Shown: positions 15,402 through 22,191 of the stretch, one piece after another
Layout: each line of letters begins with the position of its first letter
How positions within the stretch are numbered: the first letter of the stretch is position 1
NCBI GenBank assembly: GCA_024685385.1
Contig: JAIKVV010000028.1
Coordinates: 1-64,000 of the forward strand
Length of the DNA stretch: 64,000 nt
Direction of reading: 5' to 3'
Source of the DNA: Saccharofermentans sp.
GTDB taxonomy: Bacteria; Bacillota; Clostridia; Saccharofermentanales; Saccharofermentanaceae
Position numbers and translations under genes: made by a program
Notes under the pieces: generated by a model
Databases searched by the model: none
Told to the model about the DNA's origin: nothing
What the model saw: the letters and a program-made list of their open reading frames with translations, nothing else

Positions 15402-16765
15402 ACAGACCTTCTTTCATATTGAATGCGCGTGAGCGCTTGTTCTATTGCTGGATAAAGCCCCGCCGCCGTTCCGGCGAACAGGGCGGCGCCGAAAGCGGCC
15501 TCCTCCCTGTGTCCAGGTATCGACAAAGGAAGCCCGAATGCGGTCTCCATACGCCTTGCCAGAGCAGGATTCAACCTGAGCCCGTTGCCCGCGCCGATAA
15601 GCCGACGGGGCGTATTCGTAAGACAGGGCCGCATTTGAGTATACATATCATACAATTCCCGGACCATACCGTTGAGGACACCGTCGCAAAGGTGGGCGGG
15701 AGTAAAATTATCAAGACCGATATTGCTTATGCTCCCCCGCAGATCGGGCTGACTGCGGGTGCCGTTAAACAGGGTGTTCACGTTGAGGTGATCGGTAATA
15801 TCTTCGGCTTTTTCCAGCCATTCAGCCATGGCGGGATAGGCGCTCTCCAAATTTTGCCCGGTCACATCCGAAGCAACGGTGCGGAACAGCCGTTCCAACA
15901 GCGCATAGGCGCGTCCGCCGCAAAGGGAAGCCCCTACCAGCAGATACCGTTCCTCAGTCAAAGGTCTGCATTCCAGATCCTCCTGCTGTACCGGAGCGGA
16001 AACGATGCCTGATATCTGACTGCCCGTGCCTACGTTTACAAGCAGACTATCCGTCAGATCGCACACCGCGCCCAGAACGCTCGCCTGATTGTCACCAAGG
16101 GCGACGGCAACGGGTATATGAGCCTCAGTCTCCCCCGCAAGAACTGTCTTTACGGTCTGGGCGGGATAATAATCCGGGTCCATACCGGCACGCTGAACAG
16201 CTTCCGCGGAAAATGTCCCGGAAATCAGATCGTAAAGTCCCAGACTCGCCGCGTTTGAGGCGTGGAGCAGAGGCATTTTGCGCCCGGTCAGGCGCATAAC
16301 GATCCAGTCCGCCACGGTGCAGAATGTGACCGCGCCGACAGGGATCTGCTGATTTACCGTATTATAAAAATGTGTGACCGAGCCGTATCCCGACGCGGCT
16401 TTCATTCCCCCGCGGCGGCAAAGCGCATTCGTATAGGTAGAACCATCAAAAGGAAGCTCTCCCCGCTGATCCTGCCATGTGATAAGCTCACTGACAGGTT
16501 CTCCCTCTTTGTCAAGATAGAGGATACCGTGCATCTGTCCCGATACGCCTATTGCGGCGACTGAAGCGCCGTCAAGCAGGGCGTCCGCTGTTTCCTGAAC
16601 AATGGCAAGGATGCGCCGGGGATCCTGTTTGCGTTCCCAGGGCTTAGCGACGGGAAACGCTGAATCGTTTGGTCTTGTTATGCTTTTCAACACCTTGCCG
16701 CTTTCCGGATCGCAAAGAATACCGCAGATCGACGACGTGCCGATATCCAGACCGAGTAACTGCAT
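15398..16765 (-). CDS. FGGY-family carbohydrate kinase
   Basis: 455 residues. The two actin-like ATPase halves are visible: GLDIGTSSICGIL at the N-terminus, VSGQMHGILYL and WQDQR, then GDNQASVLGAV, NVGTGSQISG and the C-terminal LIGAGNGLRLNP and REEAAFGAALFAG. FGGY kinases phosphorylate sugars or polyols; the pattern is closest in my view to sedoheptulokinase-like members. It lies 11 bases after the glycyl radical enzyme gene and overlaps manA, so its substrate is probably the sugar or cyclic polyol of that pathway. Exact substrate unknown. Confidence 0.8.
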   Translation of the reverse strand: MQLLGLDIGTSSICGILCDPESGKVLKSITRPNDSAFPVAKPWERKQDPRRILAIVQETADALLDGASVAAIGVSGQMHGILYLDKEGEPVSELITWQDQRGELPFDGSTYTNALCRRGGMKAASGYGSVTHFYNTVNQQIPVGAVTFCTVADWIVMRLTGRKMPLLHASNAASLGLYDLISGTFSAEAVQRAGMDPDYYPAQTVKTVLAGETEAHIPVAVALGDNQASVLGAVCDLTDSLLVNVGTGSQISGIVSAPVQQEDLECRPLTEERYLLVGASLCGGRAYALLERLFRTVASDVTGQNLESAYPAMAEWLEKAEDITDHLNVNTLFNGTRSQPDLRGSISNIGLDNFTPAHLCDGVLNGMVRELYDMYTQMRPCLTNTPRRLIGAGNGLRLNPALARRMETAFGLPLSIPGHREEAAFGAALFAGTAAGLYPAIEQALTRIQYERRSV

Positions 16766-16776
16766 AAGGTGCCTCC

Positions 16777-19140
16777 TTACTGAATGGTAGTTGACTTAGG
16801 ATCAAGCCTCTTGATAATGTCCTCCTGAACCTCAGGCGACAGATCGAGGAAATTGACAAAGGTGCCGTGGATACGCATTATGTAAACTCCGGAGGGCGCG
16901 TATTTCTGCGGATCGGCAAGAACCTTGCGCAGGATCTCCGGTGTGGTGACGTTGACGTAAAGATAGAAGGGCGGAAACGCCTTGTTTTGTTCATTGAAGA
17001 AAAGCGGACGCACAACACGGCGGGCAAAATCCAGACCCTTGCCCTCCTTGGTGGGGGCGGTAAAAAAGGCGGGATTAATACCCAAATGGGAGGCACAGCC
17101 GCCGCCCATGCTGGCAAAGGGCAGGCGCATACAGGAAAGAATGCGGAAACCCATACCCTGATCCGCATCGCCGTACAGTGGGTCTACGCCGTAATTCAGC
17201 TGTTCCCGGGCGTGACGGCCGTCGGGGGTAGCGCCCACCCAATAGCCGTAGGTCAGATGGGTAGTCGGCGTTGACCAGTCGGCACGGAAGGGGTTGCCCA
17301 GATCGTTGGTGTGAGCCGATACCATTTCCGACACCCGGCGGGCTATTTCCGCCGCCTCATTGTCTACGGCGGGTATATTGTTGCCAAATTTCGGAGCCGA
17401 TCTCAGGAAGTCGTGAAGCTCCTCATAGCCCTTGAAATCGGCGCGAAGCGCGGGCAGAAGCTTGTCGGCATCCCCTGGGCGCTCTTTAAGCAGTTTGTCG
17501 ATGGCAACAAAAGAATCCGCCATAACGCTCAGGCCGTGGATAAGACAGCCGCTTCCGTTGTAGGGTGAGCCCTGATGCACAGTGTCACGCATATCATAAC
17601 CGCTCTCCGCTCCCCCCATAAACACACTGAGGAAGGGCACGGGCAGGCACGCCACCGCGCGGGTCGCGGCATTGGCGGCGGAACACATTTTGTCTATGTA
17701 AACCTCAAGATTTTTATAAAAGCTGTTTCTTATATCCGCAAGCAGTTCTGTTCCCTCGGCGGTGACAACACTGCCTATCTGACGCCCGGTAATAAGGGAC
17801 TTGCCGCCGTTGAGGGTAAGCTCCAGTATTTTAGGCAGATTCAGCCAGCTGTTGGTGGTGTTGCCGTTATCCTTGCCCATTATAAGTGGCTCCTGACAGC
17901 CGGCGATGCCGTAATCCGGCAGATCCTCCTCCGTTACTCCACGGGCAGAAAGCAGTTTGAAAACCGCGTCGTCGTTGAAAAGGGAAGGGGTCAGCACACC
18001 GGGAGAAAAGAAGAACCGTCCCATGGCCTCATACAGCGCGTCGGGTGTGCCCTTGTGCAGTTTTGCGGACAGAATAGGCTGGGGCAGATTCATATCAAGA
18101 TAGGCGTCCATAAGGGCGTATGACGTTTCATTTGTTAAGTCGTTGCCCTTTACATCCTTGCCGCCCACAATAAGATTCTGGGATATCGCCCAGCTCCTGT
18201 CTCCGACATTGAAGAAGACCAGAAAATGCTTGAAAAGAGCGGCGGCGTCCTCGCGGGACAAATTCTCAGCCGCCCGGTAAGGCTCAAAGATACGGTCGGC
18301 GTTGCCCACGGAGAAGGCAAAGGGATTGGGCGCCTGCTCCAGACACATGACCTCCCACATCAGCAGGTAGCACTGCATGGCTTCATACAGCGTCTCAGCG
18401 GGCTGAGCGGGCACCTTGCGCAGGGTCTGAGACATAAGCTTAAGCTGTGCCGCCCGGGTCTCATCTGCTGTCTTTATCTGTTCCTCCGCAAGCTCGGCGT
18501 AACGCTTTGCAAGCAGCAGCGCACCCTCAAGGGTACGCTTCATGGCGCGGAGATTTATGCGCTGTTCCTCATTGACTTCCGCGGCGCGGGTGTCCAGCTT
18601 CTCAATAACAGCATTAAGACCCAGCTTCATTGCGGGACGGAAATCCGGCACGATGTGTCCCGTGACCTGCTCGATGAAATAAGCCACCTCGGCGGTATCG
18701 TTTTCGCAGGCGGCATAGACCTCCGTCAGGGCGCGGATATAGTCGCTGTCCTTTGTAAAACGGCGCACTCTATCAATGCGTTCCGGGGTAAATTCATCGT
18801 TGGGTTCGATGTCGTTGTACACGGCTGTGGGGTCACAGTAGCCGGAGAAGGTCTCCACCCGGAACGAGGGATTTATCAGGGCGTAGCTTCTTGCAAAGGC
18901 GTCGGACTGACTGCCGGCGAAAATCGAAAATTCGGAGATCGAAAGTGGCAGCTCCGTTAAAATAGCATATAACTCCTCCGCCGCCCTCTGCTCAGGGGGC
19001 AGACCGGCAAATTCGGAAGCGTGATCACAGACGATCTCCCGCGCCAGAAACCAACCGTCCAGCCGGGGCAGGGCTTTTTCCTCCTGATAACGGGATTTTG
19101 CCATGGCGGTCGCATGTTCCGCCGTCCAGGGATAGAGCAT
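16777..19140 (-). CDS. Glycyl radical enzyme (pyruvate formate-lyase superfamily), substrate unassigned
   Basis: 787 residues, normal for the superfamily. The catalytic Cys is at residue 415 (IAGCQEP) and the radical Gly is at 759 in RIHGTFVNFLDL. This differs from the usual RVxGYxA loop by His and Thr around the Gly. The PSLFNDDAVF and SPYNGSGCLIHG regions are also typical. The protein needs the activase encoded just upstream. The neighbouring kinase and isomerase suggest a phosphorylated sugar or anhydro-sugar as substrate; I recall a GRE acting on 1,5-anhydroglucitol 6-phosphate, which would fit, but this is a guess. It is not pyruvate formate-lyase, which uses a Cys-Cys pair. Confidence 0.85.
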   Translation of the reverse strand: MLYPWTAEHATAMAKSRYQEEKALPRLDGWFLAREIVCDHASEFAGLPPEQRAAEELYAILTELPLSISEFSIFAGSQSDAFARSYALINPSFRVETFSGYCDPTAVYNDIEPNDEFTPERIDRVRRFTKDSDYIRALTEVYAACENDTAEVAYFIEQVTGHIVPDFRPAMKLGLNAVIEKLDTRAAEVNEEQRINLRAMKRTLEGALLLAKRYAELAEEQIKTADETRAAQLKLMSQTLRKVPAQPAETLYEAMQCYLLMWEVMCLEQAPNPFAFSVGNADRIFEPYRAAENLSREDAAALFKHFLVFFNVGDRSWAISQNLIVGGKDVKGNDLTNETSYALMDAYLDMNLPQPILSAKLHKGTPDALYEAMGRFFFSPGVLTPSLFNDDAVFKLLSARGVTEEDLPDYGIAGCQEPLIMGKDNGNTTNSWLNLPKILELTLNGGKSLITGRQIGSVVTAEGTELLADIRNSFYKNLEVYIDKMCSAANAATRAVACLPVPFLSVFMGGAESGYDMRDTVHQGSPYNGSGCLIHGLSVMADSFVAIDKLLKERPGDADKLLPALRADFKGYEELHDFLRSAPKFGNNIPAVDNEAAEIARRVSEMVSAHTNDLGNPFRADWSTPTTHLTYGYWVGATPDGRHAREQLNYGVDPLYGDADQGMGFRILSCMRLPFASMGGGCASHLGINPAFFTAPTKEGKGLDFARRVVRPLFFNEQNKAFPPFYLYVNVTTPEILRKVLADPQKYAPSGVYIMRIHGTFVNFLDLSPEVQEDIIKRLDPKSTTIQ

Positions 19141-19172
19141 TTATATCAGCCTTTCTGTAAAAAGATAGGTGT

Positions 19173-19904
19173 CTATGTTCTCACCACCGTCAGACCGTGC
19201 CGACGGAGGATATCTTCATTTTTTTCACGCTGTTCCGGGGAGATGAAGGCGTCGTGAACGGTGTACTTTTTGCCGCATTTAGCCCATTTATCCTTGCCGT
19301 ACTCGTGATAGGGCAGCAGCTCGATCCTCGCCCTGTCCGCGCCCAGACGGAGGAACAATTCAGCAAACCGCTCCATGTCCTCCTCCGATGCGTTGAAGCC
19401 GCCTATCAGCGGAATGCGAATCAGCAGATCGGGATGCTCCGCGGCAGCGGCGGCAATATTGGCAAGTACCGTCTCATTTGAGGCTCCCAGCGTATGCAAA
19501 TGTATGCCGGGATCATAGTGCTTGCAGTCAACGATAAGCTCATCCGTAAGTCCGAACAGCTCCGGCAGGCGGGCGGCGGTACCGTTGGTCTCAATGGCGG
19601 TGGAAATACCCGCCTGTTTGAGCAGAGTCAGCGCTTCCTTCAGGGCGTCGAACTGACAGGTACACTCCCCGCCGGTGAAGGTCACCCCTCCCCCATCAAA
19701 GAACATGGGACGGCAGCTCAGCGCCTCATCGACGATTTCCGACACAGGGGTACCGGGGGCAGCGGAAAACTCCATACCCTCCGGATTGGAGCACCAGGGA
19801 CAGCAGAGATTACAACCCCGCAGATGATAGACCAGACGGTTGCCCCGCCCGTCCTGGACGTAATTAAAGCCCTTTTGAAACACCGCCAGCGTCAAGCCTG
19901 TCAC
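19173..19904 (-). CDS. Glycyl radical enzyme activating protein (radical SAM)
   Basis: 243 residues from a GTG at 19904 with a GGGGAGG ribosome site four bases away; an in-frame ATG 23 codons upstream has none and would add an atypical leader. The radical SAM motif is CNLCCPWC near residue 30, followed by SNPEG and GGVTFTGGECTCQ. It uses S-adenosylmethionine to make the glycyl radical in its partner. The ferredoxin-like insert with two extra clusters, common in activases of non-PFL enzymes, is absent, so it is the short PflA-like type. First gene of the operon. Confidence 0.88.
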   Translation of the reverse strand: MTGLTLAVFQKGFNYVQDGRGNRLVYHLRGCNLCCPWCSNPEGMEFSAAPGTPVSEIVDEALSCRPMFFDGGGVTFTGGECTCQFDALKEALTLLKQAGISTAIETNGTAARLPELFGLTDELIVDCKHYDPGIHLHTLGASNETVLANIAAAAAEHPDLLIRIPLIGGFNASEEDMERFAELFLRLGADRARIELLPYHEYGKDKWAKCGKKYTVHDAFISPEQREKNEDILRRHGLTVVRT

Positions 19905-19953
19905 CCCTCCCCCTTTTATTACTTTAGTAGTATAGCACAGAAAGAGGGATAAG

Positions 19954-19983
19954 TCTATAAATATGCTGTACAATAATTGTCAA
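19954..19983 (-). promoter_or_regulatory. Predicted promoter of the glycyl radical enzyme operon
   Basis: Read on the minus strand: a perfect TTGACA (19983-19978), an 18-base spacer and TATAGA (19959-19954). It is about 50 bases upstream of the chosen GTG start of the activase. Confidence 0.55.
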
Positions 19984-20027
19984 TATGATTTTCTGTGTTT
20001 GCGGTTAAAATAGAATATCAAAAATCG

Positions 20028-20149
20028 GAAAAAGTGTAATAAATCAGGTAAAAATCCGTGGAAAAGTGTAATTTTGCCTTGATTTTACCGTGGAAAAATG
20101 CAAAATTCACCTTGTAAAAGAATATGAGGGCTGCCGAGGTCGTCAGCCC
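20028..20149. repeat. Repeat-rich intergenic segment upstream of the glycyl radical operon
   Basis: The 356-base gap 19905-20260 holds no convincing gene. Within it are two direct copies of CCGTGGAAAA (20056-20065 and 20088-20097), the inverted pair AATTTTGC/GCAAAATT (20070-20077, 20100-20107), an imperfect GGTAAAAATC/GATTTTACC pair, and a hairpin GGGCTG/CAGCCC (20128-20133, 20144-20149). The last resembles a short dispersed repeat I recall from Ruminococcaceae genomes. Role unknown. Confidence 0.5.
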
Positions 20150-20209
20150 CTACAAGATTGGTGCAAACAATTCCGCATTAAAATGCACTCCAACCACCCG
20201 CATATAAAG

Positions 20210-20248
20210 AAATGACCGTACAGCCTTTCATATTCGGACTGTACAGTC
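20210..20248 (-). terminator. Probable terminator of the UDG-family gene
   Basis: GACCGTACAG (20214-20223) pairs with CTGTACAGTC (20239-20248) with one mismatch. On the minus strand it is followed by ATTTCTTTAT, a moderate T-tail, and lies 13 bases past the stop of the gene at 20261. Confidence 0.5.
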
Positions 20249-20260
20249 GTTTTACTTTTT

Positions 20261-20866
20261 TCATTTTCCAAACACCCTTTTATACTGCTCCAGGCGGGTT
20301 TCTTTGCTCACGCTGCGCAGGGCATTGGGAGATGGTGAATACAACAGGATCACCCGGTAGTCCCTGCCGCCTATGGTAACGCGCTTTTCCTCCGGCAGAT
20401 CGGTTTTGCTGTGGCGGTGTTTGTCCGCTGTATATCGGTTCATCAGATTCATCACCGAGTTGATGCCGCCGCTCCTGCCGGTGTAGATGAGAGTGTTTAT
20501 TCCGGGATGGTTTGCCAACAACTCCCCTATGGGCTTTGGCGTGATATCCTTAAGTGAGCCGTCGTCGGAATTTCCGTTGTTATGGATACAGCGTCCCACG
20601 ATGTCGGTTATTCCCATTCCGCGTTTTGCAAGGAAATCCTTCCGCTGGGCGATCGCCTTTTCGGTGTTCTCATGATCGAAGGTCTCCCCTGTCGCCTCCC
20701 CGATCAGACTCCAGAAGCCGTTGCTCCTTGAGCCGTAATAGAAATCCACGTCTCCGTCATACAACTCATGAGGCTCCACGCAGAACCTGTAGGGCGGCGT
20801 GGTGCCGATTATCAATTTGTCGGCTCCCTGCGGAATGAAGGGTTCATAGGGGTGAATGGAATACAT
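20261..20866 (-). CDS. Uracil-DNA glycosylase superfamily protein
   Basis: 201 residues. The N-terminal KLIIGTTPP corresponds to the water-activating loop of the superfamily, DVDFYYGSRSNGFW to the base-stacking region and LYSPSPNALR to the DNA-clamping SPSP loop. These features resemble the hypoxanthine/mismatch glycosylase-like branches more than classical Ung. It would remove damaged bases from DNA in the cytoplasm. It sits alone between the glycyl radical operon and an acyltransferase gene. Base specificity cannot be told from sequence reading. Confidence 0.72.
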   Translation of the reverse strand: MYSIHPYEPFIPQGADKLIIGTTPPYRFCVEPHELYDGDVDFYYGSRSNGFWSLIGEATGETFDHENTEKAIAQRKDFLAKRGMGITDIVGRCIHNNGNSDDGSLKDITPKPIGELLANHPGINTLIYTGRSGGINSVMNLMNRYTADKHRHSKTDLPEEKRVTIGGRDYRVILLYSPSPNALRSVSKETRLEQYKRVFGK

Positions 20867-20934
20867 GGCTTCTCCTTTTCAAAACTCCCCGTCGGGTGTC
20901 CGACAGGGAAGCATCAGCGACTGTTAGCTCAAAA

Positions 20935-21984
20935 TCATTTCAAAGCCTTATGGACAGCACGTCGGCGGATCATCTCTTTTGTTTTTGTAACGATAAGGGT
21001 CATGAGTAATGTAGACAATAAACATATGATAAAATACAAATAAACATTTAATTTCATACGCTTAAGGACCATCATCGGTATTCTTTGCAATATATAGATC
21101 CAGAACAGATTCTTTCCAAACCATTCAAATATCTTTGAATTGAAGCTGAACTTCATCATGACCATTGATACCAGCGCGGCGAACAGCAGCGATACCAGAC
21201 AGTATAACTCCGGCAAATGACTGCGTCTTTCTATTAAATACGCCGCCGCAAATAATCCCGCATTTACAAATAACAGCAGATAATATCTCACGTTGTTTTT
21301 TGCTGCGAAGTCGATTATTTTGTCTTTAAAATACGAATACCACATTCCAAAGGGGAAGCACAACAATGTGTTGTACCAATAAGGATATCTGTATTCACGC
21401 AAAAATACGACAAATGCCGCAGATAACAGTGTAAATATTGCAATGGACACCGGTCTCTTTTTTGCAACATTGAAAGATATAATTATAAAAATGTATAAAA
21501 TGAATATATCAAATATATACCAATTGCTGTTTCCTATACTGCTCCACCCTATATATGACAGCAATACGGTTTTTACGGTCAGACGAAAATGTATTGCTAT
21601 ATCTGCCAATACGAATAAACTTATGGCAAATACCCAGTTCAATATAAGCGGAACAAATCTTTTCCTGGTAAAATTTTTTATATAATCTTTTCCCTTGGAT
21701 TTTATTGACTCATAAATACCGTAACCGCTGAAGAAAAAGAACGTTGTGACCATCAATTGCCCGATATAATTTGAAACAACTTTGTAAAAGGATATATCCA
21801 TTGAGCCCGTAATCGTGCCGTACGCTTTAAAGTGGCTGAAAAATACCAGCACAATAAAAAAACCGTTTATCGTTGTGGTATTGCTTTTGCGCATATGATC
21901 TTTATCTGTTGTTTTATTGTATCTCACGCCTATAAGAAACAATAACAGAAATACCAAGAATATAAAAATCATTCCGATCACCAA
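20935..21984 (-). CDS. Acyltransferase family 3 membrane protein
   Basis: 349 residues with about ten hydrophobic segments. After the first segment, NGFFIVLVFFSHF supplies the conserved His of acyltransferase 3 proteins, and TTFFFFSGYGIYESIKSKGKDYIKNF matches the next conserved block. Such proteins transfer acetyl or succinyl groups to surface polysaccharides, peptidoglycan or exported molecules. AT-rich with many ATA and TTT codons, unlike its neighbours, which hints at transfer. No partner gene nearby shows the acceptor. Confidence 0.75.
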   Translation of the reverse strand: MVIGMIFIFLVFLLLFLIGVRYNKTTDKDHMRKSNTTTINGFFIVLVFFSHFKAYGTITGSMDISFYKVVSNYIGQLMVTTFFFFSGYGIYESIKSKGKDYIKNFTRKRFVPLILNWVFAISLFVLADIAIHFRLTVKTVLLSYIGWSSIGNSNWYIFDIFILYIFIIISFNVAKKRPVSIAIFTLLSAAFVVFLREYRYPYWYNTLLCFPFGMWYSYFKDKIIDFAAKNNVRYYLLLFVNAGLFAAAYLIERRSHLPELYCLVSLLFAALVSMVMMKFSFNSKIFEWFGKNLFWIYILQRIPMMVLKRMKLNVYLYFIICLLSTLLMTLIVTKTKEMIRRRAVHKALK

Positions 21985-22041
21985 TCCCCATGTTTTACTC
22001 GACAGCCCTTTTTACTGACTGCAATTGATCTTTTCAACATA

Positions 22042-22080
22042 TAAAAAAGACTAAGATTTGCTGTATAGGTCATCTTAGTC
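22042..22080 (-). terminator. Intrinsic terminator downstream of ppdK
   Basis: GACTAAGAT (22049-22057) pairs perfectly with ATCTTAGTC (22072-22080); on the minus strand the stem runs into TTTTTT (22048-22043). The gap 21985-22191 also contains CGTTAAA/TTTAACG (22161-22180) and GGCATTT/AAATGCC hairpins but no gene. Confidence 0.7.
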
Positions 22081-22191
22081 TGATTTATATGAGCCCGTAA
22101 TAAAGGGGGCATTTAACATATCTTAATCACATTACGGTCAAATGCCTGATATAATCAAATCGTTAAATACCCCTTTAACGGTATCTTGCTT

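Noticed and set aside
15050-16012. Long open frame on the plus strand opposite the ManA-like and kinase genes
   Set aside because: It runs through two well-supported genes, has no ribosome site and the protein is Arg/Pro/Gly-rich without domains; it is a high-GC shadow.
16777-19140. Pyruvate formate-lyase PflB
   Set aside because: The active site has a single Cys in GCQEP, not the adjacent Cys pair of PFL, and the radical loop differs.
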